A stretch of 64,000 nt of DNA from Paenibacillus sp. J45TS6 (GTDB lineage: Bacteria > Bacillota > Bacilli > Paenibacillales > Paenibacillaceae): positions 62,001 to 126,000 of the forward strand of contig NZ_BOSJ01000002.1 of the NCBI RefSeq assembly GCF_018403285.1, written 5' to 3'. Within the stretch, counting starts at the first letter, position 1; each line of letters starts with the position of its first letter. Both the position numbers and the translations under genes were made by a program. Below the pieces are notes generated by a model. The model was not told the DNA's origin. It did not search any database and saw only the letters and a list, made by a program, of their open reading frames with translations. Positions 17,649-26,146 of the stretch are shown here, in pieces.

Positions 17649-18065
17649 CTACAGTTTGCTTACGAATGGAATTCCTTGAAGCGTGCCTTCTTGACGAAGA
17701 TCGATATATTTCGTATCTTCCCGTTCCTGTATACCGCTTACGTTCATATAAGACAAGGATTCGTCGCCAGCCATAATATCTAGTTCGATTCCAGCTATGT
17801 CAAACAGCCGATTTAGCAAAAGCAGGGTTTCATCGCTTGAGCCATAATCCACTACGGTAACATGATGGGTTTTTCCTCGTAAAGATGCATCTAAAGACAG
17901 TGCTCGGATAATCCACTCCAGTATAAATCCATGGTTACTTGTAATCAAAACATAACGTGTTTGCTCGGCTTGTTTCTGATTTGATTGCAGCGTTCGATAA
18001 ACAAAACGTACGGTTGCAGCAGATAGGCCATAAACAAGCGCAATCCATAACAAATGTTCGATCAT
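17649..18065 (-). CDS. Hypothetical membrane-anchored protein between degU and comFA
   Basis: The ATG at 18063-18065 is preferred over a GTG 54 bp upstream because AAAGGGAGG sits eight bases before it, giving 138 residues. Residues about 4-22 form one membrane segment (MIEHLLWIALVYGLSAATVRF). The rest is a soluble alpha/beta domain with HHVTVVDYGSSDETLLLLNRL, which loosely resembles the start of a GT-A glycosyltransferase fold but lacks the rest. I do not recognise the family. It sits between degU and comFA and is followed by a strong terminator. Confidence 0.6.
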   Translation of the reverse strand: MIEHLLWIALVYGLSAATVRFVYRTLQSNQKQAEQTRYVLITSNHGFILEWIIRALSLDASLRGKTHHVTVVDYGSSDETLLLLNRLFDIAGIELDIMAGDESLSYMNVSGIQEREDTKYIDLRQEGTLQGIPFVSKL

Positions 18066-18351
18066 GGCGACTGCACCTCCCTTTACGACAATATATGCCG
18101 TAAATATGGACGTTGACACAATGAACGTTTATAAAAGTTTTATTTATTTAGCTGCTGATTCGCATCAAAAAACTCCGAATAGCACAAACCCTAGTCCTAT
18201 TTTATACTACATTACAAGAAACCGACTTGGCCATATGTATGCCTATGGGGCGGCAAAAGGCTGCTTACGATAGCTTGTACGTTCTAACTTCAGCATTTCC
18301 CCCGAAAAGTTACACCCCTATTTTCCTTCTCATGCTAAAGTTTATCCTACG

Positions 18352-19074
18352 TTATAGAGTGACCCAACCATATTTAATGGAATTAATTACGGCTTGTGTC
18401 CGATCATCAACTTCCATCTTCTGTAAAATACTGCTGACATGGTTCTTCACTGTTTTCTCACTGATGAACAAGAACTCACCAATCATTTTGTTACTCTTAC
18501 CTTCTGCCATAAGACGAAGTACCTCTGCTTCACGGCGAGTCAGTGGATTATTATCTCCAGCAACAAACTTCACGCCTGCTTCTTTTACGCCGCCTTCACT
18601 CATGGTACCTGTTTCATTCAGATAAGTCATACGACGAAGCTGCATAATCAGTTTCCCTGTAACTTTTGGATGAATAAATGCGTACCCTTCGTGCACGGAA
18701 CGAATGGCATTGATCAGAGACTCTGCCTCCATATCCTTCAGCAAATATCCACTTGCTCCTTTACGAAGCGTTTCAAATACATAACTTTCATCATCATGAA
18801 TAGACAAAATAATAACTTTCACATCTGGGAACATTTCTCTCAGCTTTTCTGTCGCTTCCACACCATTTTCAATCGGCATGTTGATGTCCATAAGAACGAT
18901 ATCCGGCTTGATCTGATTACAGAATTCAAGTACCTGGATTCCATCGCCGCATTCGCCGATGACCTCAATATCGTCCTCCATGTTCAGTATGCGTTTCAAT
19001 CCTTCACGAAACAGCTGATGGTCATCAGCTAGTAATACTTTAATATCTGCCTTATTCATGTTCTGGTTTTCCAT
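18352..19074 (-). CDS. degU: Two-component response regulator DegU
   Basis: DegU controls exoenzymes, competence, biofilm and flagellar genes depending on its phosphorylation by DegS. The 240 residues have a receiver domain with D63 as phosphoacceptor (LMDINMP), acidic DD near 17-18 and K113-type lysine in YLLKDM. The NarL/LuxR helix-turn-helix is at about 175-225 (LTRREAEVLRLMAEGKSNKMIGEF, SEKTVKNHV). The ATG has AAGGAG seven bases upstream. It lies four bases after degS, so they form an operon. Confidence 0.97.
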   Translation of the reverse strand: MENQNMNKADIKVLLADDHQLFREGLKRILNMEDDIEVIGECGDGIQVLEFCNQIKPDIVLMDINMPIENGVEATEKLREMFPDVKVIILSIHDDESYVFETLRKGASGYLLKDMEAESLINAIRSVHEGYAFIHPKVTGKLIMQLRRMTYLNETGTMSEGGVKEAGVKFVAGDNNPLTRREAEVLRLMAEGKSNKMIGEFLFISEKTVKNHVSSILQKMEVDDRTQAVINSIKYGWVTL

Positions 19075-19078
19075 CCTG

Positions 19079-20239
19079 TTACTCCTTTCCCTTCTCCACG
19101 TTTGTCGGGATATGAATCACGATCTTAGTGCCTTGATTTTCTCCTGATTCAATCTCCATTCGGCCTTCGAGCAGTTCTACCCTTTCCCGCATACCTATTA
19201 ACCCAAAATGAGAGTGATCCTTACTTTTCTCCTCTAATTTCTCCGGTTTAAATCCAAGACCGTTATCCTGCACAACAATCTTGACCAGCTGAGCCTGGAA
19301 AGTAATCTCGACCACCACATAAGTTGGATAAGCATGCTTGGCTGCATTCGACAAACCTTCTTGCACTAATCGATAAATCGCTGCCTCCATAGCGGAAGAC
19401 AAACGGTGTTCTTTCCCTCTAGTTTCAAACAGTGAACGAATTTTGGTTTTTTCCTCAAAATCCTGCACGTATTTACGAAGTGTGGGAATTAAGCCCAGGT
19501 CATCCAGGGCCATTGGACGCAAATTGAAAATAACTTTTCGCATTTCCCCAAGGCTAGAACGAACTTGTTTTTTCAAATCTACTATTTCGGCTTGTACCAT
19601 CTTAAAATCCTGCTTGGCCAGCATTCTTTCTACAATTTCCGTCCTAAGCACTAGGTTGGCAAGCATTTGTGCGGGTCCATCGTGAATTTCACGAGCGATT
19701 CTTTTCCGCTCTTCCTCCTGGGCCAAGATGATCTTGAGACCGATCATCTGCCTGTTTTTGGCGGACTCAATAATCCGTGTAACCTGACCCAATTCACCAG
19801 ACAGATACTCCATGACAACATTCATCTGTGAACCAATGGTCTCGGCTCTTTCCACAGATGCCTCGATACTGCGCGCACGTTTCTGCAAATCATCACGGCG
19901 AGCTTTGAGGTACATTTCTTTTTCTCTGTAAATCATCAAATCCAGCTGCAACTGCGTAGCCTTTTCATAGGCTTGCTTGATATCATGTTCAGAGAAACGG
20001 ACAAAATCACGGCTGACTTCAGTCAGCCGGATTCGAGACCTGCGGAAATTGAGTTCCAGTTGATCTACCTTTTCAATCGTTTCGGCCGTCTCTTTCAGGA
20101 TGGATTGAACCTCCTGATTCAGTGCTTTAAGCTCGGTACGAGACGAGTCCATGATTTCAAAAATTTGATATTTACTACTTTCCATGACCTGCATGGCGTT
20201 TTTTATAACGCGATCGAGAGCATCTGCTTGAAAGTCCAC
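19079..20239 (-). CDS. degS: Sensor histidine kinase DegS
   Basis: DegS is a cytoplasmic kinase that phosphorylates DegU. The 386 residues have no membrane segment. The N-terminal sensor region (1-170) is a long coiled coil. The HisKA_3 phosphoacceptor is H186 in RIAREIHDGPAQML. The ATPase domain has the N box (EGLSNAAKHA), DNGLGF and GLIGMRERVELL. Length and layout match B. subtilis DegS. The preceding secreted-protein gene ends only 47 bp upstream, so degS may be partly cotranscribed with it; a promoter inside that gene is also possible. Confidence 0.97.
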   Translation of the reverse strand: MDFQADALDRVIKNAMQVMESSKYQIFEIMDSSRTELKALNQEVQSILKETAETIEKVDQLELNFRRSRIRLTEVSRDFVRFSEHDIKQAYEKATQLQLDLMIYREKEMYLKARRDDLQKRARSIEASVERAETIGSQMNVVMEYLSGELGQVTRIIESAKNRQMIGLKIILAQEEERKRIAREIHDGPAQMLANLVLRTEIVERMLAKQDFKMVQAEIVDLKKQVRSSLGEMRKVIFNLRPMALDDLGLIPTLRKYVQDFEEKTKIRSLFETRGKEHRLSSAMEAAIYRLVQEGLSNAAKHAYPTYVVVEITFQAQLVKIVVQDNGLGFKPEKLEEKSKDHSHFGLIGMRERVELLEGRMEIESGENQGTKIVIHIPTNVEKGKE

Positions 20240-20286
20240 GTATTTTCGACTCCATTCCTAACGTTTCCAGGATATATCATACCATA

Positions 20287-22998
20287 TCACGAGTCGATGG
20301 TGACGGTCTTCGTTTTCTGTTCCCATTTTACAGTCAGTCCAAGCTGTTCAGAAACAAGCCTTAGAGGGACTAAAGTCCTACCACCTGATATATAAGGTGC
20401 CACGCTCGCGTTTTGACGTTGCCCATTGATTACAAATTCTTTCTGACCAACCGTCAAATCTATTAACTTACCACCGCGTATTATGGTCACTCGCTGGTTT
20501 TTACTATCCCAGGTTGCCTGTCCTCCAAACACATCAAGCACATGCTTAATAGGAATGTAGGTAGCATTATTTTTCAGTACGGGCGCTGCATCAATGGTTC
20601 TCTTTTGACCGTTAAACAACATCGATTTTTGTCCTAAAACAAGCTTGGCGACTCCCTCAGGCAGACCGGCCTCACTTGATAGAGATGGCATTGTAAATGC
20701 TATATTATCAAATGCTACGGTTCCTGTCATGGCTCGCTCGTCCTGTCCTTCATCCAAATTCACGACATAAACCCGTTTTAATTTGGCTGGATATGAGATA
20801 TCTGAACTACTTAAGTCCACATTCAGCTTCTTCCATCCCGACCAGTCTATATTTCTTGCCAAATCCACATACACTGTTTTCCCCTTCGCATCGGTGAGTT
20901 CTGCCCGCAGCCAGTTCAGGCTGTGATCTCCAAGAACATCTACCGATAGGGCAGTAGCTGCAGAGTCAATCGTTTTGCCGGATGTTCCATTCAGCTGAGC
21001 GTAAGCATACATTTTACCACTTCCGCCCGTCATATCATAGCTGAGCTGGAGCACTTTGGATCCTGCTTTTTCCTCGGTGCCATTTACTACTTCTGCTGTT
21101 CCCGTTACCCCTGCTGCGTTTGTTGTAAACTGGACTCCGTAATTTACATTCTCGAAATCTTCCCACATACTTTCACCTGCTGCAGACAAGACTACTACCG
21201 TACTGAATCCATCATAACGACCAATCGCGTAACCGACCGTTGCCCCTGTATTAATAGAAGAAACCGTTAATTTATCTCCCTTCACGCTGCCTTTAAAGCC
21301 AATAAACTCCCATTTCAGTGCATCCGCGCTAAGTGAAACGGTTTGTCCATCTTTGGTCGTTGCCGTCACCGGAATATCGATGCTGCTTCCTGCTTGTAGT
21401 GAGCCTGTACCTGAACCGGCTTTCAGTGCAGTCAGATTGCTTCCGCCTACTACCGTCACTTTCAACTTGCTGCTTGCTGAGCCACTTACCGCAGTTAGTG
21501 TAGCTGTTCCGCCGCCTACTGCTTTGATCTTCCCGCCGCTTGTGCTGATCACCTTGCCATTACTTGATTTCCAGGTAACTGAGGTTGTTCCCACATCGTA
21601 AGGGTTGTAGTACGTGTCATACCCTTTCAGGCTGTACTCTGCCTCCTGACCTACAAGAAGAGAAGAAGAACCGCTGATAGCAAGCCCCTTTAATTTTCCT
21701 CCAGGAGCAAGAGAATACACACCAAGACCATTAACAACCGCTCGCTGTTCAGTCCCATATTCTGTTGGAAAAGCAAGACCTGTAGCCGTCATCCCAAGCG
21801 GTCTCGTAATCATGGTAGTGGAACCCCCGCCATCCAGGTTCATCCCTTTCCAGATCCCGATACTCGTCATAAAGGATTGCATTTCTTTTAAGGACATCCC
21901 GCTGCTTGCACTATTATCCTGTACAGCGATCAGATATGCATACCGATTATCCTTCGAATAACCTACCGCCGTCCGAGCGCGGTAACCTCCGATGCCTGAC
22001 GTATCACGAGAAAAAGATGTTGCTTTCCCACTGCTTACCAGAATCGTATGCCCACCGATCATCATTTGCAGCGTATCTGGGTTCACCTTTTGACCCGTCG
22101 TCTTCGCTACTAACTTGTAATCTGTATTTACTGCTTGTCCTACTGTGAGGTTTGCAACCAACCAATCCGCTGCTTTGCCATGAGCACGTAGGATGTAACC
22201 ATCTTCCGGAATTGACGTGCTTAGTGCACTCTTATAAGATACTTCCTGAACAACATCATTCTGTACAAGCACTTCAGTCGGCACTGTAGCAGGATCATTC
22301 GGACGTTTAGGTGAGGTCCATGCTGAGGTATAGATATATATTGAATTGGCGTGGCTGTATTTGGTGCTTCCCGATTCTAGTGAATAATCTTCCTTATTTA
22401 TTCCTCGAAGTGGATAGGTAGCTCCACTAGATGCTGTAACAGTGCCTTCAAAGCTATATTCATCAATCATAGGCTTGCCGTCTTTGCTTATCGTCATCGC
22501 ATACATTCCGGACAACTCAGACGGGGTGGACATAAGCACTCCGCTTGAAATCTGCCCACCAATGGGCGCGTATTCACCGCTTACTTTAAAATAATCTCCA
22601 TTCACACCCGCAACGGCTCCTGTTTCTTTTACCATGCCGCCTGTACTTTGTTTACTATTAAATGTACCTCCCTTGCCTGTCATCACATCAAGTTTTACAT
22701 ATGGATTATTCAGATCCACCTCAATGACATTCGCAAGAATATTTGTTTTGGCATTTGAGCGTGTTGTAGTGAACTGGTAATTTATCATTTTGGCACCGGA
22801 CGTAATTATCTCTTCAGATAGCTTTGTTGTACTCACTGCTGCTTGCGCTATACTCGTTATAGGAAGTCCCGTATTCCAGGCTCCGCTCGATCCAAGAACC
22901 GGAGTGACCCACAGAACGCCTGCGATCGTAATAATAAACCACTTCTTCTTCCTGCTATCCTTCTGTTGTTTCCCCTTTTGCATTCGGTTTGTTCCCAT
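20287..22998 (-). CDS. Secreted phosphodiester glycosidase-family protein with stalk domain
   Basis: The 903 residues start with a signal peptide (KKKWFIITIAGVLWVTPVLG). A NAGPA/phosphodiester glycosidase domain (about 70-430) shows GVNGDYF, RTAVGYSKD and the hallmark NLDGGGSTTM. An Ig-like bacterial repeat follows (about 440-610), then a carbohydrate-binding-like beta domain (about 620-770). Two copper-amine-oxidase-N-type stalk repeats form the end (about 780-903; each has VxVNGQ or LFNGQ and VPLR or IPIK). NAGPA domains cleave GlcNAc-phosphodiesters, so a cell-wall polymer substrate is plausible but unproven. It precedes degS by 47 bp. No terminator separates them. Confidence 0.8.
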   Translation of the reverse strand: MGTNRMQKGKQQKDSRKKKWFIITIAGVLWVTPVLGSSGAWNTGLPITSIAQAAVSTTKLSEEIITSGAKMINYQFTTTRSNAKTNILANVIEVDLNNPYVKLDVMTGKGGTFNSKQSTGGMVKETGAVAGVNGDYFKVSGEYAPIGGQISSGVLMSTPSELSGMYAMTISKDGKPMIDEYSFEGTVTASSGATYPLRGINKEDYSLESGSTKYSHANSIYIYTSAWTSPKRPNDPATVPTEVLVQNDVVQEVSYKSALSTSIPEDGYILRAHGKAADWLVANLTVGQAVNTDYKLVAKTTGQKVNPDTLQMMIGGHTILVSSGKATSFSRDTSGIGGYRARTAVGYSKDNRYAYLIAVQDNSASSGMSLKEMQSFMTSIGIWKGMNLDGGGSTTMITRPLGMTATGLAFPTEYGTEQRAVVNGLGVYSLAPGGKLKGLAISGSSSLLVGQEAEYSLKGYDTYYNPYDVGTTSVTWKSSNGKVISTSGGKIKAVGGGTATLTAVSGSASSKLKVTVVGGSNLTALKAGSGTGSLQAGSSIDIPVTATTKDGQTVSLSADALKWEFIGFKGSVKGDKLTVSSINTGATVGYAIGRYDGFSTVVVLSAAGESMWEDFENVNYGVQFTTNAAGVTGTAEVVNGTEEKAGSKVLQLSYDMTGGSGKMYAYAQLNGTSGKTIDSAATALSVDVLGDHSLNWLRAELTDAKGKTVYVDLARNIDWSGWKKLNVDLSSSDISYPAKLKRVYVVNLDEGQDERAMTGTVAFDNIAFTMPSLSSEAGLPEGVAKLVLGQKSMLFNGQKRTIDAAPVLKNNATYIPIKHVLDVFGGQATWDSKNQRVTIIRGGKLIDLTVGQKEFVINGQRQNASVAPYISGGRTLVPLRLVSEQLGLTVKWEQKTKTVTIDS

Positions 22999-23040
22999 AG
23001 AAAAGCGACTCTCCCATCTTGTTTTGCGTTATCTAATAGA

Positions 23041-23078
23041 TTCAGCCCCGATACTCGTAAGGAGAGTACGGAGCTGAA
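23041..23078 (-). promoter_or_regulatory. Leader hairpin of the phosphodiester glycosidase gene
   Basis: TTCAGCTCCGTACTC pairs with GAGTATCGGGGCTGAA (one bulge, one wobble) around a seven-base loop, about 42 bp upstream of the start codon. No T-run follows. A TTGCAG/TAAAAA promoter-like pair just before it would place the hairpin at the mRNA 5' end, where it could stabilise the transcript. Confidence 0.45.
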
Positions 23079-23231
23079 GACATTTTTATCCTCTACTTAA
23101 TAGACTGCAAAAAATGGAAAAAGTTACGCTCTTTTTGAAGATTCATGAGTTTGATTATCCATTGTCATGATCCTCGTTCTCCAGGAGAAGGATATTCGGC
23201 ATCTTCCTTGGGGAAAATAAAGCGGAACACC

Positions 23232-23268
23232 AAAAAAAACCTTCGATGATAACCATCATCGAAGGTTT
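23232..23268 (-). terminator. Terminator of metK
   Basis: Perfect 14-bp stem AAACCTTCGATGAT/ATCATCGAAGGTTT with loop GGTT and eight T residues, about 38 bp after the metK stop. Confidence 0.92.
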
Positions 23269-23305
23269 GATGTGTAAAAACTTCATAGAATGAAGTTCTG
23301 ATCTA

Positions 23306-24508
23306 TTAAATACCTGCTTGCGATTTCAAAGCTTCCACCTTGTCAACGCGTTCCCAAGGTACATCCAAATCTGTACGGCCAAAATGTCCGTAAGCAGCGG
23401 TTTGTTTATAAATCGGACGACGCAGGTCTAACATGCGAATGATACCCGCTGGGCGAAGATCAAAGTTATTGCGAACGAGTTCTACAAGCTTTTCATCACT
23501 AACTTTACCAGTGCCGTATGTATCGACATTGATCGATACTGGGTTTGCTACACCAATTGCGTAAGCAAGTTGAATTTCTACTTTGTCTGCAAGTCCAGCA
23601 GCTACGAGGTTTTTAGCCACATAACGTGCTGCGTAAGCTGCAGAACGGTCCACTTTTGTAGGATCCTTACCGGAGAAAGCACCGCCGCCATGACGAGCAT
23701 AACCGCCATACGTATCTACAATAATTTTACGTCCTGTAAGACCTGCATCACCTTGAGGTCCACCGATAACGAAACGACCTGTTGGGTTGATGAAGTACTT
23801 AGTTTCATCGTCGAGCAGATTAGCTGGAACTACAGGAAGGATAACCTTCTCTTTAATGTCAGCTTGAATTTGCTCAAGTGTGATTTCTTCCGCATGCTGT
23901 GTGGATACAACGATCGTATCTACACGAACAGGCTTGTCTCCATCATATTCTATAGTAACTTGTGTTTTACCATCTGGACGAAGGTATTCAAGCGTACCAT
24001 TCTTACGTACTTCAGCCAAACGACGAGCAATTCGGTGAGACAAAGCAATCGGAAGCGGCATCAGTTCTTCAGTCTCGTTGGTTGCAAAACCAAACATAAG
24101 TCCTTGATCCCCTGCACCAATATTTTCAGTCTCTTTATCCATTTGATCTGGATCACGATTCTCAAGTGCTGCGTTAACGCCTTGAGCGATATCTTTCGAT
24201 TGCTCGTTCAGAGATGTTAATACTGCAGACGTTTGATAGTCGAAACCATATTTTGCACGAGTATAGCCGATTTCTTTTACCGTATTACGTACGATTGCCG
24301 GAATATCGATATAATCAGCAGAGGAGCTGATTTCTCCGATGACTAGTACGAGTCCAGTAGCTACAGATACTTCACATGCAACACGCGCATTGGGATCAGC
24401 TTCAAGAAACGCATCAAGAACGGCGTCGGAAATTTGGTCACAAATTTTATCTGGATGTCCTTCAGTTACGGACTCAGAAGTGAATAAGTGGCGCCCTTTA
24501 ACAGACAT
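23306..24508 (-). CDS. metK: S-adenosylmethionine synthetase
   Basis: MetK makes S-adenosylmethionine from methionine and ATP. The ATG at 24506-24508 follows GGGAGG and gives 400 residues beginning [21 protein letters not shown]. An open extension of 45 codons upstream has no ribosome binding site and covers the leader hairpin, so it is rejected. Motifs include [45 protein letters not shown] and DLDVPWE near the end. It is monocistronic. Its leader carries a promoter and terminator-like hairpin but no recognisable S-box riboswitch. Confidence 0.97.
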   Translation of the reverse strand: MSVKGRHLFTSESVTEGHPDKICDQISDAVLDAFLEADPNARVACEVSVATGLVLVIGEISSSADYIDIPAIVRNTVKEIGYTRAKYGFDYQTSAVLTSLNEQSKDIAQGVNAALENRDPDQMDKETENIGAGDQGLMFGFATNETEELMPLPIALSHRIARRLAEVRKNGTLEYLRPDGKTQVTIEYDGDKPVRVDTIVVSTQHAEEITLEQIQADIKEKVILPVVPANLLDDETKYFINPTGRFVIGGPQGDAGLTGRKIIVDTYGGYARHGGGAFSGKDPTKVDRSAAYAARYVAKNLVAAGLADKVEIQLAYAIGVANPVSINVDTYGTGKVSDEKLVELVRNNFDLRPAGIIRMLDLRRPIYKQTAAYGHFGRTDLDVPWERVDKVEALKSQAGI

Positions 24509-24571
24509 AGTAGTTTCAACCTCCCACGTATATGGATTTGTATGGTATAAGCCATCAATTCTATCCAATAC

Positions 24572-24604
24572 AAAAAATGAACCTTTCCCGAAACGGAAAA
24601 GGTT
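24572..24604 (-). terminator. Terminator-like hairpin in the metK leader
   Basis: An 11-bp stem AACCTTTTCCG/CGGGAAAGGTT (one U-G pair) with loop TTT, then CA and a six-T run. It lies between a consensus promoter at 24625-24653 and the metK start, so it could act as an attenuator. Confidence 0.75.
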
Positions 24605-24624
24605 GCAATACATCCTCATACGAC

Positions 24625-24653
24625 ATATTAACGTATTTGTCAATCGGTGTCAA
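24625..24653 (-). promoter_or_regulatory. Consensus SigA promoter of metK
   Basis: TTGACA (24648-24653), 17-bp spacer, TAATAT (24625-24630). A second GATTGACA copy lies ten bases downstream inside the spacer, forming a direct repeat that overlaps the promoter. Confidence 0.75.
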
Positions 24654-24669
24654 TCAATGACAAACGTGA

Positions 24670-24732
24670 TTATTTCCACAATTTTTTAAAGAATTTCTGA
24701 ACTTTTTTGGTGATTTTATTTATTCTGCTCAT
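24670..24732 (-). CDS. 20-residue cationic amphipathic peptide ORF after the spore protein
   Basis: The ATG at 24730-24732 is preceded by GAGGTG with eight-base spacing, and that site overlaps the TGA of the upstream spore-protein gene, so translation is likely coupled. The product starts MSRINKITKK and ends in LWK-TAA. It carries seven Lys and one Arg with no acidic residue (about +8). I4, I7, V11, F14, F15, L18 and W19 fall on one face of a helix (3-4 spacing). I recognise no family. It could be a membrane-active spore-stage peptide; this is inference. It is too small for standard gene callers. Confidence 0.55.
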   Translation of the reverse strand: MSRINKITKKVQKFFKKLWK

Positions 24733-24744
24733 GATTTATTCACC

Positions 24745-25020
24745 TCACAGTTTGCGTCCGGCTGCATGTAACTCTGCAGAACGAACCAATCGTTTTGTCA
24801 TTTCTCCACCAATCGAGCCATTCTCACGGGAAGTCAGATGTCCCCATCCGGAGTAAGAGCGGTTACCACTCATTGATCCCAGTTCATCGCCAAACTCTGC
24901 ATTCAGATCTTTACCGGTGTATCCACCTACTTGGATGCCAAACTCTGCAGCAATCTCATATTTCATCTGGTCCAACATCTGACGGCTTTCCGGAACAAGC
25001 TTTTGATTATTTCTTGGCAT
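24745..25020 (-). CDS. Small acid-soluble spore protein, alpha/beta type
   Basis: These proteins coat spore DNA and protect it from UV and heat. The 91 residues include the alpha/beta SASP core: KYEIAAEFGI at about 20-29 (with the EF bond matching the GPR protease site), GGYTGKDLNAEFGDELGS, and NGSIGGEMTKRLVRSAE near the end. The ATG is preceded by AGGAGGTG. The length is above the usual 60-75, with an unusual insert around SMSGNRSYSGWGHLTSRE. It would be expressed from a SigG promoter in the forespore; no clear SigG element was identified. Confidence 0.92.
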   Translation of the reverse strand: MPRNNQKLVPESRQMLDQMKYEIAAEFGIQVGGYTGKDLNAEFGDELGSMSGNRSYSGWGHLTSRENGSIGGEMTKRLVRSAELHAAGRKL

Positions 25021-25243
25021 AATATGATTGCACCTCCTGCTTATGATCTTGCAGGTATAGTGTCTGCATTTGGGATGAATATAGACTGGTGAAGTATTGT
25101 TACTTTTGGGAAAATGAAGCGGATCGATCTTTGGAGTATAAAATCTACAGTGGTATACATCTACGAATGCAAAAAAATCACTTCCTATATATAAGGCGAA
25201 ATTACAAATGATTTTTTCTAATGATGAGGAACGGTTTATGAAA
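25021..25243. other. Upstream region of the spore-protein gene, no gene seen
   Basis: This AT-rich stretch holds the AGGAGGTG ribosome binding site and should hold the SigG promoter of the SASP gene. A CACTATA element near 25060 resembles a SigG -10 but has no matching -35. No ORF with a ribosome binding site was found. Confidence 0.35.
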
Positions 25244-25286
25244 ATAAAAAAATGTTTCGCTTCATATATAAAATGAAGCGAAACAT
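25244..25286 (-). terminator. Terminator of the 25349 gene
   Basis: Perfect 14-bp stem ATGTTTCGCTTCAT/ATGAAGCGAAACAT with a seven-base loop, followed by a T-rich tail. Confidence 0.9.
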
Positions 25287-25348
25287 CGCATACTAATGAC
25301 TAATGACGATTAGGAAGAAAACATCCTTTTAATGAGTGCTGCTTGTTA

Positions 25349-25876
25349 CTACTGGAGCTTATAAGATCCGCGAACCATTACAGTCAGGTTATACTTATTC
25401 CCTTGCACGACTTCAATTCCACGACCTTCACGTGGGAAGGATAATAAGTGGTTATTTGTAATCGCTGTTCCATTACCAAGATCTGCACCTTGAGTTAGAT
25501 CTGCCACACCGTTGCTGTCTGCGGAGTAGATGACTGCTTTACCGCTGCGAACAATAAACTCAGTACCTGCACCGGCAATCAGACGCTGTCCTGGTTTCAC
25601 AACAACGATCTTGAGTTCATCTCCTGTATTTGTACTTGGTGTACTTATACTTGGTGTAGAAGGTTCGGTAGGAGCCGTGCTTGTGCTTCCTCCGCTGCCT
25701 TGTCCTGCATTTTTAATGGCTTGATCTACATAACTCTTCGTAACGACAGGGTCATCGGCTGTACCTGGCTGGGACGGAACCGATGCGCCTTCAGCTGAGA
25801 TATTCATAATAGAACCAATCCATATGCCTCCGCCTACGGCGATGGTTGCCATTCCTACTTTCCACATGCGTTTCAT
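25349..25876 (-). CDS. Hypothetical exported or membrane-anchored protein
   Basis: The 175 residues begin with a signal-anchor (MKRMWKVGMATIAVGGGIWIGSI). Next is DDPVVTKSYVDQAIKNAG, a motif seen in envelope proteins of Bacillales, then a Ser/Thr/Pro/Gly linker (about 60-85). The C-terminal beta domain (about 86-175) contains KPGQRLIAGAGTEFIVRSGKAVIY and resembles a small extracellular sensing or binding module. The family function is not known to me. It has its own promoter and terminator, so it is monocistronic. Confidence 0.75.
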   Translation of the reverse strand: MKRMWKVGMATIAVGGGIWIGSIMNISAEGASVPSQPGTADDPVVTKSYVDQAIKNAGQGSGGSTSTAPTEPSTPSISTPSTNTGDELKIVVVKPGQRLIAGAGTEFIVRSGKAVIYSADSNGVADLTQGADLGNGTAITNNHLLSFPREGRGIEVVQGNKYNLTVMVRGSYKLQ

Positions 25877-25924
25877 GATGTTCTTCCTCCTTCAAATCTT
25901 GCATCCTTTGTTTCTGTAACTCTA

Positions 25925-25953
25925 ATGATAGAGGGTATCATGCTAGTTCACAA
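25925..25953 (-). promoter_or_regulatory. SigA-type promoter of the 25349 gene
   Basis: TTGTGA (25948-25953), 17-bp spacer, TATCAT (25925-25930), about 50 bp upstream of the start codon. Confidence 0.55.
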
Positions 25954-26146
25954 GAAAAAGTTACCATCTATAGTAGAGAAGGTTTACTTTATGCAATTCT
26001 ATTTGCACTATTAACTTTATTCTAATTGGTTCGCTTCACTTAATTCTCTCATTATTAACTCTCGTTACTTTTAAGTTACTTATCATTTACTGTTAACTTT
26101 TCATAGCTGTTATTAACTGATTTCTACTAATACTCTGCTATTAAGA

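Noticed and set aside
24509-24643. 45-residue N-terminal extension of MetK
   Set aside because: No ribosome binding site, not part of the MetK fold, and it lies across the terminator hairpin of the leader.
24509-24740. SAM-I (S-box) riboswitch upstream of metK
   Set aside because: The conserved S-box core segments are absent by eye; an Infernal search would settle it.
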